DNA from: Aspergillus flavus
Taxonomy: Eukaryota > Ascomycota > Eurotiomycetes > Eurotiales > Aspergillaceae
Direction of reading: 5' to 3'
Assembly: GCF_009017415.1 (NCBI RefSeq)
Contig: NC_092406.1
Coordinates: 4,216,001 to 4,280,000 of the forward strand
Length of the DNA: 64,000 nt
Each line of letters begins with the position of its first letter. Positions within the stretch are counted from its first letter, which is position 1. The position numbers and the translations under genes were made by a program. The notes below the pieces were generated by a model. The model was not told the DNA's origin. It saw nothing but the letters and a program-made list of their open reading frames with translations, and ran no database searches. Of this stretch, positions 12,332 to 23,360 are shown in pieces.

Positions 12332-13443
12332 AGCTACGGTTTGTATGGGAAGCTAGATGCAAGCGAATGAGACGAAAGGATAACAGAGAAATCAGAAAGA
12401 AAAAAAGTTTGGGAGAGATCGTCTGAAAATGGATGATGCGGTTTCTTTGAAGGTTCGGCTTTGCGCAGGAGTGACGTGTACCAGTGGGCGCAACGGGATG
12501 CGACGGAAGGGCGACGAGAGTACGAGGGGAAGGAACTGCAACCGGACCGGACACAGGGCCTGTGTACGGGAAGGACGAAAATCGTATACCTAGGTCAAAC
12601 TGACCCAAGGAACGGTAGATGGGACTTTTTTCTGGTTGAACCTCTTTTCCTGCCTTCTCTTCCCCCTTGATCCAAGTGTGAGAAGAGCAGTGGAGTTGGA
12701 TGTTGCAACAGGAGAGACCGCCGGTGACGTCGAGACTACTCGGGAGGCTAACCCGATTCGGGAGATCACGTTCGGCAGTGATGAATAATTTATGACGAAG
12801 GGTTTTCTCAATTGACAAATGATTTTACATGAACAAACAGTTCCAGAGGATCGTCTTTCTGCACGGGGGGAAGGAATCCGCGGGGGAGGAAAAGGAGATC
12901 TTAAAGCTTGGGCGAATCGCTACACCAGCTGTTTCAATGATCATCCAGAGCTAAGCCGTGATCTGCGACGTCATTGCGACCCAAAAAGCATCTTTTTCAA
13001 TTTCACTGATGTCATCGATTCCCGTCTCTAAAACAAAAAAGTTTTTTTTTTTTTTTTACTGTTCCCAACGTTGAAGAGATGAAAATCTCAAAAAGGATGT
13101 CATCACACAGTTAAGGTTACCTTGTCCAGTAGAAATTTTCTTTATTTTGGTTCATAAACAAGGTGATCGACGACTACATATCATAGCGTTCCACCCGACA
13201 TGACATGTCTTGCAACAGTGTGTACAATCACGCACGACATGCGATATGCGACTAGGAATATAAGGTTAATTTTAAATTCCAGATCGAGGTCAAATGATCG
13301 ACTGTCTCCGCATTAGGGATCGTCGTCAGATCGCATCGCGAGGTTCATACGTACTTGTGCGCCATCTATAGTGCATATATTCAAGCTTCTATTACATAAC
13401 AACCTGGGACGGAGAAAGGAAATAATAATAATAGTACTAATCA
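12332..13443. other. Promoter of the Pil1-type gene and 3-prime flank of the XPG gene
   Basis: The leftmost part is upstream of the Pil1-type start and is CT-rich on the minus strand (about 12340-12420), as often seen before highly expressed fungal genes. A CRE-like TGACGTCG occurs near 12724. A 16-nt T tract lies at 13042-13057. The rest is AT-rich and probably 3-prime flank of the nuclease gene. No gene is seen. Confidence 0.5.
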
Positions 13444-16400
13444 TTACTTCTGTGTAGTGGTTCGCCGGGTCCTTCGTTTCTTTCCGGTGACATCATCACC
13501 ACTCACATTCTCCTTAGTCTGGGCACTCCGTTTAGTGCCCGTACTTTTTTTCCCCTGTGGAGGTTGGGAGGAGCCAGTGCTTTCCGACTGCTCCACTGGG
13601 TTGGTCTCAGCTCCGGTACTTTGCGCAGACTGGACTGCCTCGCTCCCGGCTTCTTGTCGAAGTCGGCTAAATGCTTTTTCCATTCGGCTCTGGCCTCCGC
13701 TGCGAACACGCGGTGCAAAAGCACCCGCCCCTTGAGGCCCCTGGAAGAAAGCTGTGATGTTAGACTGCGTACCTTCCTGCTCTCTGCGGTTCATGTCGCG
13801 GATTACTGGCACCAGAACCTCATCGGTTCGTTCCTGACTCCATCCGATCGTCGCCATTAGAAAATCGCGCAGGCCATGGAGATCGGGAACCCCCCACTGG
13901 AAGGGAGATGGATCCGAATCGACTTCGGGTTCGAGATATGCCACATCAACCTGGCTATTCGGGAAAGAAGGCGACAGGAAAATCTTAGAAGCCTGCTTCC
14001 TGAACTTCTTGTAAAAAGCAGCATGCTCCCCATCGGATAAGTTCATTCCCATTTGAACTTGGGTCCACCAATCACGGAACTCCTCCAGGTTAGAAAACTC
14101 TGTGAGAATTTCCAGCGCTGTCACAGGTCCAATGCCCGGTATACCTTCTGTATAATCACTGCCAAGTAAATGGGCAAAACTGATAAGTTTCCTTCGATGA
14201 AGGGCATATTCTTTTTCCAAATCAGAAGTTAGATAGCATTCGACAAATTTCCCTTGGTTGAACATGTTCTTATAGACGCGTGTGCCCCCAAACAAGAAGA
14301 TATCGCTATCATCAGTGATGATGCCATCCACGAGACCCAATGCCACTAGCTCTGCACATTGAGCCTCGGCTTCCATTGGTGCAGTAATATAGGGCAGGCC
14401 AAACAGTGTTAGGAGTTGCTGGCACTCAGAGATCATGATTTGAGACACTTCATCCGCGTCTCTGCGGTCCTTTTTCTGTTGGGATCGCAGTTGTTTGAGC
14501 TCCTGCTCATAATCAAATGTATTTTCGGTGTGCGACGTAGAGTTCAGCGTAGCCGCGAATCGGACGTGCTCTTCACCTTCAGCTGCCAGCTGTCGCATTA
14601 ACTCCTCATCTTCTGGGTCCGAAAACCCATCATCTTCCCCAATGATATCTTCAAGCTCATCAACTTGATGGCTTTGTGACTCCATCTCAGGAACGACAGT
14701 GCCGGTTATCGCCTCTTTTGGGTGTAGTTCGACATCTTCAAATTCGGGAGATGGCGACGGTTGGGTACGCAACAAATCTGCCTGCTCATCCCTACTAGCC
14801 TCTATATCATGGGAAGTAGATGGTTCATGGCCAGTCTCTGCAATAGAGGCTCGTCCGGGGATGTTGGTAGCTTCAGTACCTGCCGTAGGAATTTCACGGA
14901 TGACAGCCGTAGTATCCTTTCTCGGATTTTCTGTCTCGTTCAGCGTTTGTGTAGCCCGAGGCTGTCTGCACTCCTCGGAGTTCGCTTCCAAGTCAATCAC
15001 CACATCTGAGCCAGGAAGCATATCAACATCAATTACTCTGGGGATTTGATGATTTTTCAGGAAAACATGGTCCGGAGTGATGGTGCTATCCCGATGAATT
15101 TCCAATGGGCTATCATCATTATCGGCAATAAACTCGGCAGTCGAGCTCCCTCCAGAAAACCAAGGTGGTAATGGTTGTTCGGCTTTCGTCTGCTTTGCTG
15201 GTTCTTTTTCGAAGCCGCCAGCATGCTGATCGAGCTCTTCGTGATGGGGATTTTTCGTTTTAAAGGGCTTGTCAAGCTTGATAGACTCAAAAGGAAGAGG
15301 CCCATCAAAAGGATGATTCGGGACTGGGTCTTTCTTTGTCCTTTTCGACTGCGCCAAGGCAGTTGCAAAGTCTAAGCCGTCATCATCGCTTTCAGGACTG
15401 AAACTTGGTGTGGTTTCCTTGAGCGGAGCTAGATGAGCACTGCTACGATTGATCGAGATGTCCGGCATGTCGTTATCATGTTGATCCAGAGGAGACGTGG
15501 GTCTCAGCGACATTTCTACCGCTTTCTGAAGGTCTTCGTCTTCATTCTCTCCATCCATCTCAAATATATTATCAATAGCACGACGTCCATGGTGATGTGG
15601 TCTTTCGTGCTCATCCTCTTGTACGAAAAGAGAGTCATCTTCATGCCTCTGTGGCAGACCTTGAGTGACCTTTCGCTCAGTGTTCTCCTGCATTTGCTGT
15701 CTGATCGAAGCATCGAAGATGCCTTCCCGAAGGAACTCAAGTCTGGGAAGTCGATTGAGGCCTTCTATGGGCACATCCTCAAAGCCCCCATCGTCTTCCG
15801 AATCTTCATCCTTCTCTGGAAAGATTTCTTGCTTGCCATACTGGTCGACATCGATAGGTTTGTGCTCCCGCCCTTCATCCTTATTTCCTACGACACCCAG
15901 TGCCCAGCCACCTTCCACGGCATTGTCCTTGACCAACACATACTCCTTACCACGCTCTCCAGCAATCCGCTGGCCCGAGTTATAAAAAGCATCTTCACCG
16001 TTCATGCCGTTGATATTCATCAGACGTTGAGTAAGGTCATTTCTTTCTTTCACCCTCTCAATTTGAAACTTTGAGAAGGCCATACGATCTGGAAACATAT
16101 GATCAAGCTGCTCCTTAGAATAACCCATGCGCAGCCGACTCCGTAGTCGCGCGGCATTCAGGATATTATATCGATCCGTGGCAGGAAGGCTCATGAAAAA
16201 TGGGCTGTCGAAATCGATCTTGGAGAAGTCGTATAGGTTAATGTCTTCGCCTCTATAGAACTGCTTTGCATATTCCTCAAGTTCTTCGCGAGACATAATC
16301 CGCGGATCATTCGGAGCTCCCATCTCTTCCAGTGAAGCATGTAAATCCGGAAGATGGTAAGCATCCTTTTTCCTGAACGACCGAGCTTGGCGCTTCTCTT

Positions 16401-16851
16401 TCTCGGTCATACCAGCGTCTTCGACATATACCGGATTATCCGGGACTTCCTCTTGCTCTCTGGGCGCTCCATCTCTGCGTCTAGCTGCCTCTTCCTCTGC
16501 AGACCTTTGCAACTGCACCGCAAGCAGCTTCCCGGCGGTTCGTACAGCATCCTCTCTGCGACCCTCCCGTCGTTTCTTCCTGCCAGCTATTGTTTGTCTT
16601 TTAAGAATCGGTGCACCACCGTCAAACACGAAGACTGGCTTTATTCCGAAGTAAAGCAGCTTACAGATGCGACGGAAGAAGCCAACGACATGAGAATTAC
16701 GAAGGGCATTCCCTTCTTTATCACGTACAGCTTTCAAGAACTGATATATCCAGATCGAAGCATCAACCGCTAGGCGCTTCTTATTCAGTGTCTCTAATTT
16801 TATGGGCCGCGCGCAAGGTTGCAAAACGGTCCAAAGCCCATGGACACCCAT
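13444..16851 (-). CDS. rad13: DNA repair endonuclease XPG/Rad2/Rad13
   Basis: One uninterrupted frame of 1135 residues, close to yeast Rad2 and fission yeast Rad13. The XPG N-domain (1-105) begins MGVHGLWTVLQPCARP and carries the acidic active-site motifs DASIWIYQ and FVFDGG. A long acidic, Glu/Asp-rich spacer follows, and the XPG I-domain (about 795-930) contains ITAPMEAEAQCAEL and TDDSDIFLFG, then the helix-hairpin-helix GSDYTEGIPGIGPVTAL. This layout, with the long spacer between N and I domains, separates XPG from FEN1 and Exo1. The enzyme makes the 3-prime incision in nucleotide excision repair together with TFIIH. Near residue 1029 QSNITAFF fits the PCNA-binding PIP box, and the C-terminus ends in a basic GKKRRTRR, a likely nuclear localisation signal. 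It is transcribed divergently from the WD-repeat gene, with 435 bp between the starts. Confidence 0.96.
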   Translation of the reverse strand: MGVHGLWTVLQPCARPIKLETLNKKRLAVDASIWIYQFLKAVRDKEGNALRNSHVVGFFRRICKLLYFGIKPVFVFDGGAPILKRQTIAGRKKRREGRREDAVRTAGKLLAVQLQRSAEEEAARRRDGAPREQEEVPDNPVYVEDAGMTEKEKRQARSFRKKDAYHLPDLHASLEEMGAPNDPRIMSREELEEYAKQFYRGEDINLYDFSKIDFDSPFFMSLPATDRYNILNAARLRSRLRMGYSKEQLDHMFPDRMAFSKFQIERVKERNDLTQRLMNINGMNGEDAFYNSGQRIAGERGKEYVLVKDNAVEGGWALGVVGNKDEGREHKPIDVDQYGKQEIFPEKDEDSEDDGGFEDVPIEGLNRLPRLEFLREGIFDASIRQQMQENTERKVTQGLPQRHEDDSLFVQEDEHERPHHHGRRAIDNIFEMDGENEDEDLQKAVEMSLRPTSPLDQHDNDMPDISINRSSAHLAPLKETTPSFSPESDDDGLDFATALAQSKRTKKDPVPNHPFDGPLPFESIKLDKPFKTKNPHHEELDQHAGGFEKEPAKQTKAEQPLPPWFSGGSSTAEFIADNDDSPLEIHRDSTITPDHVFLKNHQIPRVIDVDMLPGSDVVIDLEANSEECRQPRATQTLNETENPRKDTTAVIREIPTAGTEATNIPGRASIAETGHEPSTSHDIEASRDEQADLLRTQPSPSPEFEDVELHPKEAITGTVVPEMESQSHQVDELEDIIGEDDGFSDPEDEELMRQLAAEGEEHVRFAATLNSTSHTENTFDYEQELKQLRSQQKKDRRDADEVSQIMISECQQLLTLFGLPYITAPMEAEAQCAELVALGLVDGIITDDSDIFLFGGTRVYKNMFNQGKFVECYLTSDLEKEYALHRRKLISFAHLLGSDYTEGIPGIGPVTALEILTEFSNLEEFRDWWTQVQMGMNLSDGEHAAFYKKFRKQASKIFLSPSFPNSQVDVAYLEPEVDSDPSPFQWGVPDLHGLRDFLMATIGWSQERTDEVLVPVIRDMNRREQEGTQSNITAFFQGPQGAGAFAPRVRSGGQSRMEKAFSRLRQEAGSEAVQSAQSTGAETNPVEQSESTGSSQPPQGKKSTGTKRSAQTKENVSGDDVTGKKRRTRRTTTQK

Positions 16852-17286
16852 GCTGACCTAGGAATGGCGGATCTAAGGTTGCGTCATAGTAGTACACTCG
16901 ACGACATGACCTTGTGACAGACTTATAGGCCAGACCATGAGCAGTATACACGGTCACAAAGGCTAACGAAAGTCGACAGCCCAACCGGTGGGACAACCCT
17001 CGACACTGCGATAGCCAGAGTTGATAAGTAACTCCCTCGGCTCGTGTCGCCACTGCGTTGACACGAGAACCGCGATATCACGTGCTCAATTATGCCTCAT
17101 CTGGATATTTGCCTAAGGCGAGACTTGTGTATTACATAATCCGCCTCGCTATCGATAGAAATTCTGGAAATTTGGAAATGATAATCGAGGCATGTGGGGA
17201 AGTGCTGCTGTACAAATTTGAGCGTCAGGAAACTTTTCATTCAAAAATTCATAGGCCTACAAGCCAATGTATTGTTCCTTGCACCA
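16852..17286. promoter_or_regulatory. Shared upstream region of the XPG and WDR6-like genes
   Basis: These 435 bp separate two divergent starts and must carry both promoters. I see no clear TATA box. The segment 17100-17260 is AT-rich. No further gene is visible. Confidence 0.5.
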
Positions 17287-20200
17287 ATGCATCTACCGCT
17301 CGAGGTTGGTGATCGATATTCAGTACCGCACAATGCAACCGCTAATCCCACCCTTAGCACATAGATGTCTGCCTTCCAGTAACTGCATTGAAAGCACTTG
17401 ATTTGGGAGATGCAAGACTTATTCTGCAAGGACAAGGGCCTTATTTTCGGTTGATTGATGATGAGAGTGGCAAAATATTGACCGAATTAAAGACCTTCAA
17501 ACGAAACAACGTTCATGGATTCATAGTTCTGAATCAGAAAGACGAGAAAACGGGTGATTCGTACGCGCAATTTCTAGTCTGGGGAGGTGAATCGTTGAGA
17601 GTTATCGACTTGTATCTTGCCAGAAGTGAGGCTGTTGAAAGCCCTCAAGCGTCCTTGGTTCCCATCAGTGCGGAATATCTAGCACCAGATTGGATTCTGG
17701 CTGGGTGTGCCCCCGACTCCACAAATGGGGTAGACAGAGCTTACATGGTGACCGCCCATAATAGCCTTCTTGGGCTTTATGTGGTACATGGAGGCTCGTC
17801 GATATATCCGAAATCGATTCATCTTCAGCAGCTCGTGGCTGGAGTCAAGTCTATTCTCTATTCAGCTGATACTATATCATGTTCGGCATCGCACGTGTTG
17901 ATTGCTGCTGGAACCGTCTTTGGGGAGGTGATAGTCTGGTCTTGCTTTTTAGATGAAAGTGTGCATCTTAGTCCCAGTGCTGTTGGCTCCATCCATCATT
18001 TCTTCACCGGCCATGAGGGATCTGTTTTTGGGGTTCGGATATCTCCTGCAATTGCCTCTTTGCCTGGTCGCTCCAGTGGACGGTTCCTGGCGAGTTGTAG
18101 CGATGATAGAACAGTCAGGATATGGGATATCTCAGACTGTGAGCATGCATCCCCTAACGATCCTTCAGCCTATTCGACGGATGGCTTCGAACTTCGAAGC
18201 ACCGGCTTTGGTGGAGCAGCTACTGGCGATGGCCTTGGCTCGGAATCTTGTGTGGCAAGTGCCTTTGGTCACAAAGCTCGGATATGGAGTGTCAATTTCT
18301 TGCCTACAAGAGCTGATGATCAGTCTAATATGAGCCTACTCTCACGTGGCGAGGATGCAACTTGTATAGTTTGGAATCTCAGTTGGGAACCATCTTCATA
18401 TCCAGGGCCAAAGTTTAGTTTAGGTCAAATCTCTTCATGGCATAACCATACCGGAAAGCATATCTGGTCTTTATGCTTGCGCAGCACTGCTAAGGATACA
18501 ACGGTGTATACTGGTGGTGCCGATGGTGCTGTAAAAAGTTTCAAGATAGAGGTGAATGAGGAATGTGCGGTTGTTTTGCCGAACAGAAACAACAGCATTA
18601 CTGCCTCAGCTGGTCCGGGAATATCTCAATCTAGGGTCGATAAATCAGTTAGGGCATTCACCTTTGTTACACCAGAGCATTTCCTAACAACCACTACACG
18701 TGGCGAGGTACAGGTTTGTTGGGTCAGCCCCGAGACTTCGACTGAGAAGATCATTCTCAAGGAAACACTGTTCCATGAAGAAGATCTCTCGTCTTATTGT
18801 GCCATAGCTTCCCTGCCACAGTGTGGCATTGCGCTTTTGGGCAATGCACAGGGATTAATCCGACTGTACAACCACAACACCAGATCACTGCTCAGGATTG
18901 TCGAAAGTGGCCCAAGGCCATTGGTGCTCTTTGCCCTTGATTATAACCGTGGTGCTTCCGATTCGCCTGAGACCCTATCCTTCATCTCATCCCATCAGCA
19001 ACAAGACCATTTGAGTCTAATCAAGATATCATTATCAGAAGGCGAGGTATCGCAAATTGAGACCATAACTCTAGCACTTCCTCACAGTTTCGGAGTAACT
19101 TGCGCTTCCTTTGTTTGTGGCAACCGATTGGTGGCTCTTGGAAACGCATACGGTTCCCTTGTTTTATATCGCGTTGCGAACACGATGCCTATTCAGCAAC
19201 CCATCTGGAATCGTAAGATACACTCTCGGGAGGGTATCAGTCATATATCATCGTTTTCGTCACTTTATGGAGAAACCAGCCCGTCCCTCAATTATTTCTT
19301 GACTTGCGGTCGATCTGGAGTCTACTGTGTCCACGAGGTGGAGGCCGAGGGAGATTCACAAAACTTGGCTACTGTTCAAACGATCCATCGCTCCAATGCT
19401 ACTCGGACCATTGAAATAGAGGGTGCTTACATTGACAGACAATCCAAGGATCTTATGTTGTATGGGTTCCATGGAAAGGAGTTCGTTTTGTGGAACGAGA
19501 CCACACAATCCGAAATTGTCAGACGCTTATGTGGTGGTTCGCATCGAAGATGGGCCTTCCAGCCCAACCCAGAGGAACCTGGGTCTGGCTTGTTTATATG
19601 GATCCAAAAGAATCTCAATGTTCTTCAAACCCGGGGTGATGCTAACCGTACTCTACGTGCGGGAGGACATGGAAGAGAGATCAAGGCTATGGATGTAGCC
19701 CACTCGGCAGATGGCCCTCTCTTTGCAACTGGGGCGGAAGATACTATCGTGCGGATTTTTGCACCGACAAAACCACACGAAGAAAAGCTGTGGGGCTCCT
19801 TTAAATGTCTGCGGGTACTGAAAAAGCACCAGGTCGGACTGCAGCAAATCCGCTGGTCAAAGAAGGGAAATTATCTCTTCACAAGTGGTGGGAGCGAAGA
19901 ATTCATCGTTTGGCAGATTCGCTCGATTCCCTTGTTTGGACTTGCGACAAATGCAGTAGCCTCAGTCAGGGATGATCCGTTCTCTGATCTTCGAGTGACC
20001 AGTTTTGATGTGTTGCAGGTGGATGAGAATAGCTCGGATGGCAACTTCCTGTTCTGCCTGGTATATTCTAACTCTACACTTAAGGTAAAGTTCTGTGGCC
20101 GTTGCTCTCTGATATCATTGTTAAATCTTGTAGATATTCCACTATTCTTCGACGGTTGATGGTGGCAACTTCACCCTACTGGCAGAGGGCACTTATACAA

Positions 20201-20880
20201 GCAACTGCCTCACCGAAGCATGCTTCCTGCTACGCGGCTCCTCCCTGAGCTTATTAACGGCCTCTACAGATGGATATTTCACATTCTGGAACTTAACCTC
20301 GGTCTTAGAGCCGTACTATACCATCTCTTCGGCTCTTCGCCTAAAACAGCCCATCGGCACGTTTTCAATTACCCCAGAGAACATCTCATGCGAAAACAGA
20401 TACCAAACCCATTCGAACAGTGTCAAATGCCTGGAGCTTACTCACCTATCGGATGCAGTTTCTCTTGTTGTTGCAGCCGGTGACGACAACGCACTGACGC
20501 TCTCCCTTCTGAACACGAACTTCACGAGCACTGAGGCTGGCAATGCTACCACAATAACAATCCCCGACGCCCATGCAGCTTGTATCACAACGGGCAAGAT
20601 ACTCATGCAACGTCAATGTCAGGACAAGGGAACAATGCAGGCTGTTATTGCTACTTCAGGTAATGACCATCGGGTCAAGATCTGGTGCGCCGAGGTAGAT
20701 GTCGAGAAGAAGGGAGCGAACGCAGTCCAGGTTCAAATGATAGCAGATAGATACAGCTCGGTAGCAGACATATCATCCCTGGGTCTCATCTGCGAAGAAT
20801 CTGGAGAGACCAAGCTTCTTGTCTGTGGTGTTGGCATGGAAATGATGGGTATCCAACTGCCTTCACTTGTGCAACCTTAG
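17287..20880 (+). CDS. WDR6: WD-repeat protein of the WDR6/Trm734 (Rtt10) family
   Basis: Exons 17287-17304, 17358-20084 and 20134-20880 give 1163 residues. The first exon is tiny (six codons); it is inferred because a stop lies just upstream in the frame of the main exon and a 53-nt intron with a GCTAAT branch point joins it in frame. The donor there (GTTGGT) is weak, so the start is less sure than the rest. WD40-like repeats are seen around residues 222-265 (GHEGSVFGVRISP ... ASCSDDRTVRIWD), 367-400, 776-810 (GHGREIKAMD ... ATGAEDTIVRIF) and 826-860, and more at the C-terminus (SGNDHRVKIWC). In yeast and human this family partners the Trm7/FTSJ1 methyltransferase for 2-prime-O-methylation of the tRNA wobble nucleotide (position 34). 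Size and repeat pattern fit; orthology is from family resemblance. Confidence 0.85.
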
Positions 20881-21147
20881 TTACGATGTGATGTTCGCTT
20901 GGATTGGATGCAGAGAATATAGAGTTTCAATATTAAGTAACTCAGTTCCCTAATCAAGTATAACTACTCACTGGGATAACATCAGTGGATAAGCAGAAGT
21001 TGTGAATGTAGGTGACAACCAGAGTGAGCACGCCGAGAACACATTCATGTCGCCGCAGCGATATACTCACAAACATGCAAGCATCTGTTGAACTCCCTAC
21101 CAAACCCGTCTCACACCTCACCACATTGCAACTCACTTCACATCAAG

Positions 21148-22607
21148 ATGCAGTTCTTGAATTTGCAGCAGAAATACCATGCGGTACGCCTGGAGCTCAT
21201 CACACGTTGGCGTATATGTAAACAAGCATGCCGCCAAATATTCAGAAAAGATGAACTCTCAAGCCCTAGCATCTCAGTGGTGGGAATGGCCACACAATAT
21301 GGTACCACTCTTCTTCAGCGAGATTTTCTCGAGGAACTCCTATCTCGCCATTGTCGTCATTCTCCCGCGTAAGGCTAATTTACAGTCACCCTTTCCTGTC
21401 TATGGTCGCTGGCTAACTTGCTACCTAGAGTATCGGAAACATTGGATCGCATCGAAAGATCTGGTATTAAGCAGTTGTGCAGCGTCCTTCCCCTGGATGA
21501 TCCAATATGGTCCCAGCAGACGTTACCCACGATCGCAGATGCCGACGCTCTCTTCAAGGAACACGCCATCTCACTAGTTTGTCGTGCTGCAAAGGGTGCC
21601 ATTAGAGAATGGGGCGGCTCTATGTACGACATAAGTCATGTCATAGCTGTGACAAGTACTAATACTGCAAACCCGGGATTCGACATCACCTTATGTAGCA
21701 CGCTTGGCCTTCGTCCCACAGTCCATCGCACTCTGCTGTATGGCCTCGGCTGCGCTGGTGGGCTTTCAGCTTTGCGCATTGCCTATGACCTTCTCGCAGG
21801 AGCGGCTCTTCAGGGGCTGCCGGCGCGAGCTCTTGTTGTTTCGTGCGACTTACCGACACTCTTTGCTCGTGCAGAGCTCCACCGTATCAACGTGGACCAG
21901 GAAGTGGGATTTGGGATGTCCCGATTCAGCGACGGTGCGTCTGCGGTAGTGCTCACTAACTGGATAGGCCCCACAGTACTCGAAAGAGGCCCTATCTGGA
22001 ATTTACTCGGCTTTCGAAGCGTGATAATCAAGGAGTCAGAGGGTTACAGCGAGCTTAGCATTGGACCTTTTGGTATGTACATCTGTTCCTCGACTGCATG
22101 CCAAGTCTCCAATGATGCATATTCTATTTTCTCAACTCGCGGTTTGCCTAATGAAATTCTCGTCACCAAGGGTTTAAAGCGATCATGTCGACTTTCATCC
22201 CCAGACTTGTTTCTTCTGAGTTGCTTTCCAATTTCACGGCACTCATCAACTCAGTTCCAGGCCTTCGCTCTGATAACACTCGTGACTTGCCGAACTCGTA
22301 CAATTGGGCATCAGATTTCCCAGGTCGTTCTGCCTTGAAATTTGCTCAAGGAGCATTGGATCTCAAGAAGTCCAACCTGTCGCATAGCGACACAGTCTAC
22401 AGGTCTAGGGGCAGTACGATTTCCTGCTCTGTTCTAAACATCCTCAATTATATGAGGCATCACGGGAAAGGAGGTGATTATGTTGCAAACGGACGAAATA
22501 AGGTCATAGCGTTGGCAATTGGACCAGGGGTGATATTGGAGATGGCGGTTCTGCACAAAGCCTCCACAGCGGACCTGCGATATGCGGCACATTGCTGGGA
22601 GTGGTGA
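21148..22607 (+). CDS. Type III polyketide synthase (chalcone synthase-like) with degenerate catalytic triad
   Basis: Exons 21148-21368, 21429-22072 and 22171-22607, in frame throughout, give 433 residues. The thiolase fold is recognisable: ISVVGMATQY near the N-terminus, NTANPGFDITL, the nucleophile loop LLYGLGCAGGLSALR with the active-site Cys, SRFSDGASAVVL, and the C-terminal GPG loop (AIGPGVILEM). It resembles the fungal CsyA/CsyB group, which extend fatty acyl starters with malonyl-CoA to pyrones and resorcinols. Two of three catalytic residues look lost: the W-x-x-H-P-G-G motif reads WASDFPGRS, without His, and the G-N-x-S-S motif reads GSTIS, with Ser for Asn. No stop or frameshift is seen. 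The N-terminal 45 residues exceed those of known enzymes, so the true start may be later. No tailoring enzymes flank it, so a gene cluster is not evident. Confidence 0.85.
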
Positions 22608-23360
22608 ATACTCTAATCACGAGAGCAAGCTTTGTGACTGCGCTCTGTTGGTCGATCATGTCTTGTATTGGTTTTGGGGTTTCCGAGTTACTAGCACTTT
22701 CAATTCAATCTCATCCAGCTGATGAATATTACCTATAGTGTCCTAGTCTCGAAAGCAGTGGCTTTTCCCCCGCACCGAAGGTATATTCTAACTTATTGAC
22801 AGCGAAACCCCCCCGCTTTATTTCTGCAGCCGATAGCCTGGCTGGGTGGATGAAGCTGAGGATTATATGCCGTGACCAAAACGGCATAGGGTCCGAACCC
22901 CACTGGCAGTTGAAACAACGTCTGACAACTCGGGATGCAATCCAGAATGGTGATCTTCACCTCTAATTTCCCCCCGGTGTAAAGAGAACATGTTGCTTTC
23001 TTCAACGCGCTACGTCTCGGTGAATTTATTTCCGGCACCAGACGAGGTCCATACATCCAGAATTCCGGGTAAATGGAGCTCTGTTCCTCGGTCGCCGATG
23101 GACTCCACCCATTGGTGCTGAATGGATAACAACTGATTCTCTTCAAACATGTATTCCTTAATTATTATTGATTGAGGGTCCCTGCCACGTTTCCCAGTGG
23201 AGTATCAAGTTAGGTTTGCTGGACCGTGAGTATGCGTATATATATATAAAAGCGTGGACGGAGACCCTCCGATTCTGCTAGAAAGAGGGGTTGTTTCAAT
23301 AAGCTACTATAGTGTTCTTTGCGAACAGTATCTCTCTACCGTACTAACCGTGTCTCTACT
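22608..23360. other. Intergenic region with TATA box for the CE16 esterase gene
   Basis: This is the 3-prime flank of the polyketide synthase gene and the promoter of the esterase gene. A strong TATA element lies at 23237-23252 (see separate entry). No additional gene is seen. Confidence 0.5.
23237..23252 (+). promoter_or_regulatory. TATA box of CE16 esterase gene
   Basis: TATATATATATAAAAG lies 109 bp before the ATG at 23361, a usual distance for regulated fungal genes, and fits an inducible secreted-enzyme promoter. Confidence 0.6.

Noticed and set aside
21179..21577. 132-codon frame overlapping the start of the type III PKS gene
   Set aside because: The conserved ISVVGMATQY segment is in a different frame, which splices correctly to the next exon.
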